NCBI GenBank assembly: GCA_964023275.1
Contig: OZ029914.1
Coordinates: forward strand, 38,664,424 to 38,728,423
DNA: 64,000 bases
Source: Norana najaformis
Lineage: Eukaryota; Annelida; Clitellata; Crassiclitellata; Hormogastridae
Reading direction: 5' to 3'
Of the stretch, positions 53,931 to 64,000 are shown piece by piece. The notes under the pieces are model-generated. The model had not been told where the DNA came from. It did not search any database and worked only from the letters and a program-made list of their open reading frames with translations. The position numbers were made by a program, and so were the translations under genes. The stretch's first letter is position 1; each line of letters opens with the position of its first letter.

Positions 53931-55573
53931 TTAGTCATGTCATCTTTCAGAGAAAGCTAGATGTAACGAAATACCCTGATATCTTAGAAAAAAGACCTGC
54001 AAAAAGAAGATCCGTGTGAATTCGTGATTAGCGAGTTGTCAATTGTTGCTAGGCACTGAACCTAGCTGCGGTCAATTGTTGGTTGTTGTATCGTGGACAT
54101 GCAGAACAGATGAACCATCCAAAACGATAACAGTTAGATCTAATTGAATCAATGAGGCACTCGTACAGGAAAATAAGCCGCCAACAACAGTCACCCGAAA
54201 TCAAGGACGTCCATTATTGACTGCAATGTCAGAAGAACAAGTGCCATCCACTCCCATACCAGACGATGGATCAGGAAGACCAAATGGTCCCAAAAAGAGA
54301 TCTGTATTTATTGTTGCCTGTGATGTGGTGCGGTATGACAAAGTCGGACATTTTCCAGCTCATTCAGAATCAAAACAGATATGAAGAGTTATGTGCGTAT
54401 GAAATGCATCAACTGTAACTGCAAACTTTGTATAACCAAGGACAAAATATTGCTTCCTTACTTATCACACATGCCAAATTATGACTCTACACTTGTTTAA
54501 GTACTCATGTGTGTCATCTGATAAACTGTGATAAGTTCTTTTGTTAGTCCAGACATTAAGTCCTGTAGACGCCAAATGGAGTCATTTTCAAAAATCCGAA
54601 ATGAAGTTTCTGATTAAACGTTCAATCGGTATTTTTCAAAATATGATATTGATTTTTAAAAAGACAACGAAAGTTGTTTTTGTTCTAAAAATTTTAATCG
54701 GGAACGAAAGGGTTAAAGCGAAACCAAATGTGAAGAGAGGGCATCAGAGATTTAGTTCGTTTTTTGATGAGAGATCTTTTGCAGATACAATAAGGTCATC
54801 AGGTTAATTGTTGCATGCATTATTAATTGTTAGGCCTAGTAAAATTTAATTGTTTGCACGATTTAATGAGCAGCCATGATTTTTTGAACCTGTAATGTGT
54901 GGTAATAGAACTAAGTATTACTAAATAGTAACCTAGTAAGACTTTATATAATAAAAACACTTAGTGGCATACCCTTCACATTTAGTTTAATAAAACGAAG
55001 TTCAGCGTTTACTCCTAGACAGTCCAAAAATATATTTGAAACCAATTACATTGCCACTGGAATATATGAAAAGTTACGACATAGCAATATAAATGTGACT
55101 TAGATGACAAACTTGTGGAATGACCTATAAGAAGCTTAAAACAAAGCCGTAATTAAATGCGATGAACAGCCTAGTTAAAAATGATATATTAGTAATGTAT
55201 AAAATAATTTGCAAGAAAACAAACGTATTTTGAAAAAGTATTTTCACAATAATAAGTCTGTTTTATTATGTATTTTCAAAATGCTTTTTGAAGTATTTTG
55301 CACATCACTGGAGATAATGTCTGCGTTCGCTACAAGGATTACTAAAAAAAGCATATGACCTTCTTCTAAATGGAGAAGTGGAATCTTTTTTGTCTGAAAA
55401 TAAGGAGTAATGTAGCAAAGAAATGGTTTTCTCTTAAAATACGACTGAAACAATTTGAAAATAAAACTTCGTCCTCTTAAGTAGATTTTGTTATGTGACA
55501 TACATTAACTCTAATAGCTGAGCAAATGACGGCACATCATCATTTGGTATGCAACAGTGTTATGTTCTTTTAG
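53931..55573. other. Intron sequence upstream of SRCR 2
   Basis: AT-rich, no exon recognised. The 88-codon lysine-rich plus frame at 54541-54807 has no known match. Confidence 0.45.
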
Positions 55574-55739
55574 GAACTTCTGCCGCTTTTGCCATCCGAC
55601 TTGTCAATTCGCTCTCTCTTGTCAGCAATCCAATGGAAGGAAGATTGGAAATCTTCTACAACGGAATCTGGGGCACTATTTGCAATGATAGCTTCACCAA
55701 TAGCAGCGCCAGAGTCGTATGCGCCAGTCTGGGTTTTGG
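55574..55739 (+). CDS. Gene B exon: SRCR 2, N-terminal half, GC donor
   Basis: Phase 1 in after TTCTTTTAG. Reads A-I-R-L-V-N-S, S-N-P-M-E-G-R-L-E-I-F-Y-N-G-I-W-G-T-I-C-N-D-S-F, V-V-C-A-S-L-G-F-G. At the position where all sibling exons have TTxxGG|GT this exon has TTTTGG|GCAAGC, so a GC-AG intron is the simplest reading. No GT donor in register lies nearby; the frame runs on to a stop at about 55777-55779. Otherwise intact. Confidence 0.85.
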
Positions 55740-57061
55740 GCAAGCTTATTTCTTTTTGTTAATCTTATATTTATGTTAAATTTAAAATGCATCATTCATA
55801 ATTTTATGCGAGTGGCTTTCTCATTCAGTTCATTAGAGCTTAATTGTAAAAATGAGACACCATCTTCAGTCAGAAATTGAGTAATTTTTATTATGGTCAA
55901 GCAACAAGCAGGCCTATGACTAGCCTACATTTTTATGATCAGAATTTCGGATTTTCCTATCTTAGCCTGGATTCTATGTTTAGCTACAAGCAAGTGCTCG
56001 TGAATTAACAATACAATGACAGCGAGGCATTAGAGAGAAGTTATGGACGTCTTACAGTTGTCTTAATGCATGGCATTTATTATGACTAATTGCAGTTTTG
56101 TAGTTCGAATTGAATATGACATTATATATTATGCTTTTGGTGACAGGTTATACAAATACCATCAGAACTTCGATAGTGCCAATGTATTAACGTTCAAAAC
56201 TTCAGTAGATGATCTCTTCTAAGCAGAATAGACGTTAATGTCAAATTTTAAAGTGAGTACGGTCAGAATCCAAGAAAAAATCCGAGAATATGTGGACATG
56301 AGTCAAGGAGTAGACGTGCTTTAGTCGTGTTCTGAAGTCCAACAGAGATTCTAAATAGCTAAAGTTTGCCGGAAGAGGGTGACGGAAAAGGTTCTCTCGC
56401 CAAGAGCTTTCCTTGACTATTGATTTGTTCAATTACAACAGTCCGAGGATTTGGCCTCGAAGAGATAAGTCTTGGGAACCAGCATAGTGACGATAGCGAA
56501 TTAAGAGCCTTTTAATTTTGATGAAGAAGATTAGGGCAGAGTTATTCTGAAAGTTATTCTTAACTTATTAACTTATCAACTAAACTTATTGGAAGTTATT
56601 CTCTTTCCAATGGACAGCCAATGCAATGATCTAGTTTTAGGTGATACATACATTCGTACTCTGAAATTTTAGAGATCGCTCTCCCCGTGGCGTTTAAGAA
56701 TATATAAAGCTTCATCCAGTTAGGCTTTGGAAGCGATTTGCAGTAGGCAAGACGGCATAACAGTCGTTCAATAGCCAAGCAAACCAAGGCTGAAAAATGA
56801 ACATAGTGCCTAATGCTACTGATGTCCATTGTACAATTTCATTTATACCAAGCGTAACATGTTTGAAGTCAAATTGTGTGTTTCGCTGTACTTTCACACA
56901 ACAACAACAATAATAGTAGTAGTAGTAATAATTATAATAATGATAATGATAATAATAATAATAACGGTTGACTATAATACAATGTTTGCCTTTATCTTAT
57001 AACAGACTAAAATATTTATGGTTATACGAATAATTTCTTGATTGCATGTGCGTTCAATTAG
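55740..57061. other. SRCR 2 internal intron
   Basis: Contains a probable minus-strand LINE remnant (56220-56460) and a trinucleotide-rich tract (56897-56966, AAC/AAT/AGT/GAT units). No exon. Confidence 0.5.
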
Positions 57062-57225
57062 ATCTGTTGGCGCATTAATTAATCATCGTCATGGCAATGG
57101 AATTGGTCAAATCTGGTTGGATAATGTCGTTTGCGCTGAAACTGAACAAAGCATAGACAAATGCTCGCATAATGATTGGGGTTCACATAACTGCAACCAC
57201 TCCCAAGATGTCTCGATTAGTTGTG
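57062..57225 (+). CDS. Gene B exon: SRCR 2, C-terminal half
   Basis: 164 bases, phase 2 in after GTTCAATTAG, phase 1 out (donor GTGAGT). Reads G-I-G-Q-I-W-L-D-N-V-V-C, S-I-D-K-C, D-W-G-S-H-N-C, D-V-S-I-S-C with four cysteines. Strong donor and full conservation argue that it is in use despite the GC donor of its partner. Confidence 0.9.
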
Positions 57226-59315
57226 GTGAGTAGAGAAGCTTTTGGGTTCTATATGATCTTTGACTTGAATAAAGATAAGCTACAACGTATTTCGCTTTAG
57301 TTTTTCAGTGGATCAAACTCTGCTACTAAATGTCTTCAAAGCTATAGTTCCCGTTTAAAAAAAGCTCTTAAGCTGAGAATATTCGAAAGATGTAAACTGA
57401 AGAGCAAATTATATATGATTTAAATAAAACGTTCAGGTTATAGCACGCTTTTATATTCAAGAGTCTTTACTCTGGACTACGCATACCATTGTGGCAAGTC
57501 TCCAATAAAAAGGTCTCCAATAAAATTAACTATGCCAACGCTATTTGGTATCCAAAAAACAAAGACAATTTTATATTGCTATTGCTCAGGACATTTTCTT
57601 ACAAAAGAAACAAAACCGAGAGAGATTTTGTTGAAAATCCATTTGAATATATAATTTAGTGGGCATTTGGGTAGGTGTTGCGGTCCACATTGCAGAATAA
57701 ACTGTTGAGTTTCTCCTCTTACACCTTAACAACCGATTGTCTCTAACGCTCTACTCAGAAGACTACTGCCTTCAAACTAACTCCCTAGTCTAATTGGTTC
57801 CCTCTTTTGTAGCCCATCCCCTTGATCTCGAATGTTCCAATATTAAATTTGACCAGAAAAGAAACGTTTAACTCCCTGCTCATAAAAAGTCGATACGATC
57901 TACACGGATGGCTTCGAAGATCCAGCGTTGATCGCACGTCTTGTCCTCTTTCCGATCTTTCCGTTGTGCTATTTGATGCTGATCTATAAGCACGAAGAAA
58001 AGTGTACACTCCTCGTTTCCAATTCTTATTCTCACTCTGCGTTATCTGATGCGATTTCTTTAGATTCCGCATAAATATTTCCACTTCACCGTTTGCTCTC
58101 GGTCAATAAGGAGTTATGCGTCGACGAATAAAACCGGGACTTCTCAGCAAGCTTTCAGAATTGATCACTGTTGAATGGAGGGCCATTATCATTTTTTACA
58201 GTGACTGGTAATCCAAACATTAAGAAAACTCGATGAAATGCTGGAATCACTGCGTTGCCCGACGTAGTAATGACTATCTCAGCGACTGGATACCTTGAAT
58301 AGTCAGTAAGAATAAGTCAGTAAGTCAATAAGTTCATAAGAACAAGTAAGTATTATCCGCTTGGCAATCAACCGCAGAAACCACTCGTCAGCTCTTCCCA
58401 CTGAAGCGGTTCCGAAAACGTTTCCGGTGTGACTGTTTGGCAAGCCGAAGAACTTAACAATATCAAAGTATTGTTGTGTTCTTCGGCTGTGCAACCACAT
58501 ACGATTTTGTATGCAAGCCGAAGAACTTAACAATATCAAACCATTATTGTGTTCTTCGACTGTGCAACCGCATACTATTATGTCGTCGCTAATATGCATA
58601 ACGCCAGGGATGCCATCAAATATCTGCGCTATGGTATTTTGAAGCACCTCGGTAGCCGAAGAAATTCCAAAATTCACTCTCTTTTAGCGAAACAAACTCA
58701 TATGAGTAGAAAACGTTGTGATGCAACGGCTAGAGGATCTAGTTCCAGTTGATGGATCTAACTTTGAAAATTTCCTCGGCCCGTTTAGGTCACAATTGGC
58801 TCGATTCGCTTGACGCATGTCAACACAAATGCGTAATTTATCCGGTTCTTTAAGCATTACCGGCTTTATTTTGGGCGACATCCAATTCGTTGGTCCATCA
58901 AATCGTTCAGTAATGCTTCTTGCTTATGAGGAACGGAACCCTTCCATATTGTTGTGCCGATGGTTTAACACTCTGATCAATGTGAAGTTTTACCTTGAAG
59001 TTGTTCAGCTATTGTCCTATTCCTTTGAAGAGCTGAGTACATTTGTTTGTCAGCCACTCAGTCGTTAATGGTTCCATAAGTTCTATGGCATTGAGGTTGA
59101 TTAAATCTATCCTAATTCCGATGCAGTCTCGAAACTTAACAGCGAACCTTTGTTTCATCGAGCAACATAAAACTCAGCGGTTGTAACGTTTCCTTTATGC
59201 TTCACTTGAGTTTCGAAACAACCTATAATCTCTAGTGGTTATTTAGATGCGTATGAATTTATTCTAGTCTGCGACCGCCTGAGATTCGGATGATCAGGGA
59301 ATATTTGGAACGTAG

Positions 59316-61168
59316 TTTATTTATTTATTTATACGGAACACTTATATAGCTCCCCTTCAAGAAAACTACTCAGAAGCGCTCCCAAACCAACCTCGGCGAA
59401 AGAGAACAGTCTTAAGAGAAGAATAGAAGTGAAGTCCCCGGGTAGAAGACGCAGAGTAACAGGAAGTCCATTCCAGAGGGTTGGGCCAGCAACAGAGAAA
59501 GCACGACGCTGCATGGTCGAGGTGCGAGCGCGAGGCACTAATAGATTACCACTAGAAGCGGAGCGAAGAGAAGCACGTCCCAAATTGGACCGGACAGGTA
59601 GACAAAGCTCCCTCAAGTAAGAGGGGGCAATACCCAACAAGGAGTTCCAAACAAAGACTATGACCCTATAGTGGATGCGCTGACTCATAGTAAGCCAGTG
59701 CAACTCATCCCGCATGAAATCAGAGACATGACCAAACCTAGAGATGCCACCAATAAGCCGTGCAGCCGCCCGCAACACACGTTCCAGGCACAAAAGCCGT
59801 ACATCAGAGAGTCCTACATATAGAGAAGAGCAGTAATCCAGCCGACTAGTGACAAATGCATGAACCAGAGTCTTAGATGAGGTGACTGAGAGAGAACGTG
59901 AGACAACACGAAGTTGCCGTAGCTGGTAGTAGCAACTACGACAAAGACGATGTACCTGAGCCTTAAAAGAGAGCTCCTGATCCAACTCAATGCCAAGGTC
60001 ATAAACAGTGACTGAGAAAGTGACGTGAGGAAACTCTAAACGAAGTACAGGTAGATTGATTTTAGCCAATTGCTGCCTAGTGCCCAACCAAATATATTGA
60101 GTCTTGGAAGGATTCAATCTTAGTCGATTTGAAGACATCCAAGGCACAAGGGAGTCAGAAGCACAACACATAGCTCGAACAGCAGCTGCGGCATCAGAAG
60201 CAGAACAATTGAACATAAGCCTGCACATCGTCGGCATAGGACTGGCTTGAAGCCGAGCACGCGGCTAGCAAAGAGATAAGGTCAGCAGTAAACAGTATAT
60301 AAAGTAAGGGACCCAAAACTGATCTCTGAGGCAATCCAAACAAGGAAGGAACCCAAGGTGAGCGGGATGGGCCATAAACCACACAGAGCATGCGCTCAGA
60401 TAGAAAAGAGGCCAACCAATCGAGAAAGTTGTCAGATAAACCAACAGAAATAGCCAGACGTTCCAAAAGTATAGCATGATCGACCGAATCAAATGCAGCA
60501 CTAACATCAAATAATGCAAGTAAGGTAACTTGAGAACGATCTATGGCATCATGTATATCAGACAGAAGTCGAGTTAAGAGTGTCTCAGTAGAGTGAAATC
60601 TACGAAAGCCAGATTGAGAAACAGGTAGTAGATCATTAGTTTCGGGATAGGTAACTAAATGACCAGATACAATTCTCTCAATGTCCTTGGACAAAAAAGT
60701 AACATTAGATATTGGTCGAAAGTTAGACATGTCCGAGACGTCGAGGCCATCACGCTTGAGAACCGGAATGACGATGGACTTCTTCTGAGACGGAGGTAGA
60801 AGACCCTCTGCCAGTGAGCGATTGCAGAGGAGGGTCAGGAAGGGAAGAAGAACGTCGATATACTGCTGAATGAGGAACGGCGGTAGAGAGTCTAGTTCAC
60901 AGGATTTTGGTCGAGAGGCAAGGATGAGTCGACGCAACTCATCTGAAGAGACTTGATGAAGGACCGAGAGCCGCTTAGCCGTCGGTAGCAGGACAGGCGG
61001 AGGACTACCAGCAGTAGCATCACGACCAGAGCGAATCTTGGCCGCACAGAACTCAACGAAGTCAGCAGCAGTAAAGGACGGTAGTACATCACCAGCGGAG
61101 GAACGTCGACGACCCAATAGGTCGTTAAGAGTAGACCAGAGCCGCTTGTGATCACCAGTGTGGTGATC
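59316..61168 (-). mobile_element. CR1/L2-like LINE inserted in the gypsy relic
   Basis: Two long minus frames (61117-60194 and 60237-59329) overlap by 44 bases and together form nearly a complete RT. They read N-F-R-P-I-S-N-V, F-H-S-T-E-T-L, F-D-V-S-A-A-F-D-S-V-D-H, P-Q-R-S-V-L-G-P-L-L-Y, S-Y-A-D-D-V-Q-A-Y, through R-A-F-S-V-A-G-P-T-L-W-N to an (AAAT)n tail at 59316-59331. A single frame change near 60200 separates them. The endonuclease domain is missing (5' truncation near 61168). Closest relative in the window is 17713-18795. It interrupts the gypsy protease. Confidence 0.9.
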
Positions 61169-62184
61169 ACAAGAGGATCACTTTTGCCAGTTTTTGTCTA
61201 TGATATGACACTAGCACCTGAATCGATCATCATTTCAACTGTGAAACCATTAATAAAAACGCGGGCACAGTGTTATTTCATTCTTATCTTTTCTTCAAGA
61301 GCAAAAGCGTACTCATCTTCTTTGTCTTCATCTCTCATATATTCCTTCATTTCTTCATGGACTCGAAGGATTTGTAAGCTCTTGCAGTGTTCTGAGTACT
61401 GTTTCTTTTACTATGTGATGTAGCTCGTTAAAATTTAGGGATGCTAAGACATAGTCTCTGGAAATGGTTTTGTTTATTGCAAGTTAAGCAGGTTTCACCG
61501 TTCTGGGCACTGTATTTTCCCACCGGTGTGGATACCGAAGACCACAATTACGACATACCTGTTTACTGCTTCTTAGTTTCTTGACCGTATGCTGACGCTT
61601 TGGTTGTCTTGATTGATTAACTACTCCAGCAAATTGTCGATTGTCGGTGTCTCCCTCAAGGAATTCCGTTTCGCTGACTTTTGCCGGTCGCTCAGACGTC
61701 TGCATCGCGCGGGCTGTGTCCAACAAACTTTCAGCATCATTTTCGAGTCTGCAAGTCCCACTTTTGTTGATGTGATGTTTGAATAATATGAGATTTTATC
61801 CTTTCATCTACGTTCGAAAAGTTAGAGTATTTGGTTAGAGAACGAAGCCTTGCGTGATAAATGTCTGTGGTGTCATCAGTATTTTGTCTGACTAAGCGAA
61901 AGTTATATATTTCGAATTCAACGTTTTTCTTTCGACTGAAATGTTCGTCAAGCGCACGTTTCCTCGGTAAGTAAACGTTATTCTCACCTGGGTCTGCATC
62001 GTCTGGTACTACTTTCACGATCAGTCCTTTGAAGATAGATGTCGTATACATTCACTTTATCTATTGCTTCTCAGGTATTCCATTCAAAACTGGTTTCACC
62101 TTTCAACAAATCCCACTCTGATTAGTCTTACCATTTCTCTCAACTTAAATACAACCCACCCTAGTCTCCTCTTCCCTCCCGTCT

Positions 62185-62335
62185 CTGGTCTCCTGGCAAC
62201 CGGGCTTGGTTTTTGACTTGGAATCTTTGGACAACCCAACGTACTTGACAGCGCTCGTTAATAAGCTGGTGTCCTGCACTTAGCTTTTAAGGAGCGCTTT
62301 AGCAATTTTGAGTTTACGACTACGATTACAGCTTC
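62185..62335 (+). repeat. Interspersed repeat family R, copy 4
   Basis: Diverged plus-strand copy (AGCGCTCGTTAATAAGCTGG, TTAAGGAGCGCTTTAGCAAT, GTTTACGACTACGATTACAG) inserted between the gypsy leader and Gag. Confidence 0.6.
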
Positions 62336-62932
62336 TCCCGTAGGTTGTAGGAGGGTTGCACGTTTTTCCATGTTGTCGGTTATGTTGAACGCCGTCTTCA
62401 GATTTTCGAATCTATCAGTCCAGTTCTTCACAGAAGTGCCGCTGACGCCGAATCCACGTCAAGGATACACGGTGCGAATTGGGACGATGTCCCGTGTTTT
62501 GTCATTTTTACTGTTTCAAACTCTCCAGCTGCCTTTCTCCTCGTCGCCAAATGTTGTGATGTCTTACAGCAAAACAATTGCCTTCCTGTTACGCTATGCT
62601 GCTAAAGGCTAGTAACTTCTAGATAACTCGCAAACCCTATTGGTACCATCTTTTGTAGCCATCCTCTTGATCTCCAATGTTCCAATATTAGGTACTGTAA
62701 ACAAAATCAAAACTGACATTAAAATCTACAAAAATTTAGAGTCGAAACGCATCTTCTCGTTTCTGAAGGTCTTATATTTATTATGTTAATGCAGGTTAGG
62801 ATTCATGTTTTGGTGACTGTCTGAATATCTGTCCCATTTGTGTTAGGCTTAAATGTGCTGAATCTTTCCATAACCACTGCTGATGTATGTAAGATACCAA
62901 CCAATTTTTGTGTTGTGTCGTTCATTTTTTAG

Positions 62933-63086
62933 GAGCAACTCCAAGACTCGTCAATTCGCTATCCTCTGCGATCAATCCAGTGGAAGGAAGATTAGAGATA
63001 TATTACGCTGGAGAATGGGGAACTGTTTGCGATGATAGTTTTACAAATATAAGCGCTAGAGTGGCATGCAAAAGCCTGGGTTTCGG
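62933..63086 (+). CDS. Gene B exon: SRCR 3, N-terminal half
   Basis: Phase 1 in after TTTTTTAG. Reads P-R-L-V-N-S, N-P-V-E-G-R-L-E-I-Y-Y-A-G-E-W-G-T-V-C-D-D-S-F, V-A-C-K-S-L-G-F-G; phase 2 out with donor GTAATT. It shares A-G-x-W-G-T-V-C-D-D with the gene A exon at 2875, closer than to SRCR 1 and 2 at that point. Confidence 0.9.
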
Positions 63087-63439
63087 GTAATTCCACACCT
63101 AATAATATGTTTAAGCTTACAAGGCGGGGCTGAGCTTCTTGCAATAAACGTTTTAGTGTACAATCAAAAGTTTAGGAACTAATGCAATACTCAGTTAAAC
63201 ATGAAAATGAACCAATTTGACTGTATTTAGGGGCTACTGTTCAAATAAATGATAGAATTGAGCAATGTTTTACTTTCAATTATATTGTTTAAGTTACACA
63301 ATTACCGTTTTTAGGATGTTTAAAGCTCAAAAAGGTGTTTTCTCTAGAGCGCTGTTTCAGCTTTATTTAATTATAGGCCATAGTGTTTAAGACAATTTTC
63401 ATATCTACGACCTATTATATAAAACCTGACGTGTAATAT

Positions 63440-63500
63440 TGTTCTTCTTCTTCCTTCTGGCTGGAATTAATCCCTCCTAGGGGAGGGGTCAGCCACGTGT
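63440..63500 (-). mobile_element. RTE-type LINE 3' tip
   Basis: Reverse complement reads GTGGCTGACCCCTCCCCTAG followed by GAGGGATTAATTCCAGCCAGAAGG and a GAA-repeat tail, the same 3' end as at 11955-11995. Confidence 0.6.
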
Positions 63501-63704
63501 AATATTGTTTCATTAAGTCCTGGGTCAAGTGTACTACCGATTCTTTGTATTAAATATGTTGGTGAAGGCATCAGTGTGTCAAACTAGTACATTAAGCTTT
63601 TGCGTGCGCCGTTTCCACGCCAGCATCAATTAAACAAATTCTAGAACACTGACTGTTAGCACGAAGAATTTTTTGTTATATTTCTTAATTATGCATCATT
63701 TCAG

Positions 63705-63868
63705 AAATATCGGTGAATTCGTCGGCAGTCGCTATGGAAGAGGAACTGGTCGAATCTGGTTGGGCAAGATCAATTGCACCGGAAAAGAACTTGGCATCGA
63801 CAGATGTGCGCATGATTCATGGGGGACAACTGAGTGCAGCCATGATGAAGATGTCTCAATCAAATGCG
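63705..63868 (+). CDS. Gene B exon: SRCR 3, C-terminal half
   Basis: 164 bases, phase 2 in after CATTTCAG, phase 1 out (donor GTGAGA). Reads G-E-F-V-G-S-R-Y-G, G-R-I-W-L-G-K-I-N-C, G-I-D-R-C, S-W-G-T-T-E-C, D-V-S-I-K-C. Gly replaces the usual Asp after W-L; all four cysteines are kept. The phase-1 exit predicts further SRCR or CUB exons beyond the window. Confidence 0.9.
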
Positions 63869-64000
63869 GTGAGACTCTCGTACAATGAAAAATACGGCTA
63901 GATAATAACGATGATGATAGTGTCGTTTATTGCATATTGATCTTGGCCCCTTCCTGTGAGTCTAGGTTTCGCATGTTAACATACGGTGTTATTTATACCA

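Larger units (their letters stand above)
57690..62690 (-). mobile_element. Ty3/gypsy retroelement relic, split by a LINE
   Basis: Minus-strand order from 62690: a block (AATATTGGAACATT, GATCAAG, GGATGGCTACAAAAGA) that recurs at 57835-57795 and may be LTR remnant. The leader edge ACATTTGGCGACGAGG (about 62550) follows, then Gag (62051-61737, with the R-L-R-S-L-T-K-Y-S-N-F core, and 61726-61484 with the knuckle-like C-R-N-C-G-L-R-Y-P-H). An aspartic protease with D-S-G-A-S is at about 61215-61230. After the inserted LINE come RT (58881-58300: K-P-V-M-L-K-E-P-D-K-L-R-I-C-V-D-M-R, I-S-D-D-I-I-V) and integrase (58290-57960: D-Y-S-R-Y-P-V, N-D-N-G-P-P-F, G-E-V-E). Numerous stops and frameshifts; it lies in the intron between SRCR 2 and SRCR 3. 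Confidence 0.78.

Noticed and set aside
53820..57225. Gene B ending at SRCR 2
   Set aside because: The SRCR 2 C-half ends with a good GTGAGT donor in phase 1 and a phase-compatible SRCR 3 follows, so the gene continues.

Overview
The window is genomic DNA from an animal, most likely an aquatic invertebrate. Coding regions are short exons with GT/AG boundaries spread over kilobases of AT-rich intron. The exons encode animal-only extracellular modules (SRCR, CUB), and most of the remaining identifiable sequence is retrotransposon debris. No bacterial operons, rRNA, tRNA genes or CRISPR arrays were seen. The species cannot be fixed from the sequence. A LINE whose N-terminus carries a viral-type 2A motif fits lineages where such LINEs are known (sea urchin, lancelet, molluscs, cnidarians), but is not decisive.

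Gene A (+ strand, about 2.9-31.4 kb, 5' end outside or not found) is a single-pass receptor. It has one SRCR domain split over two exons (2875-3019, 16650-16813) and two CUB domains, each split over two exons (20931-21103 with 22002-22170; 24860-25038 with 25839-26001). A transmembrane exon (about 29608-29736) and a cytoplasmic tail exon (31013-31263) follow, with a stop codon and an AATAAA signal. Every junction keeps phase: module borders are phase 1, the SRCR-internal intron is phase 2 and the CUB-internal intron is phase 0. The tail contains an ITAM-like tyrosine motif, E-x-x-YEGL-x8-YDEI, plus further tyrosines. This is the most interesting object in the window: an apparent SRCR/CUB immune-type receptor with its own ITAM. 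A frameshifted CUB half-exon without partner lies at 17533-17687.

Gene B (+ strand, from 49.1 kb past the window end) is a tandem paralogue. It starts with a signal-peptide exon (49141-49222) and carries three SRCR domains, again two exons each (50019/50829, 55574/57062, 62933/63705). One intron appears to use a GC donor.

Between A and B is a diverged tandem segmental duplication (about 32.7-36.35 and 36.5-38.3 kb). It contains a minus-strand ORF with a signal peptide, intact in only one copy. A second small tandem duplication lies at 46-47.6 kb.

Mobile elements fill the introns. At 3.6-8.4 kb a 2A-bearing LINE is inserted into another LINE. At 13.8-16.6 kb is a LINE with a zinc-finger N-terminus and a restriction-like endonuclease C-terminus. 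Two close copies of one RT LINE family lie at 17.7-18.8 kb (+) and 59.3-61.2 kb (-). A decayed Ty3/gypsy element at 57.7-62.7 kb is split by the second of these, and another gypsy relic lies at 43.2-45.7 kb. Two copies of an internally deleted LTR-element derivative are at 0.3-1.5 and 34.6-35.9 kb. There are also RTE-type LINE tails, a tRNA-derived SINE, a Tc1/mariner 3' end, a MITE candidate, a processed CHCHD2 pseudogene, and two decayed copies of uncharacterised repeat-associated protein families.
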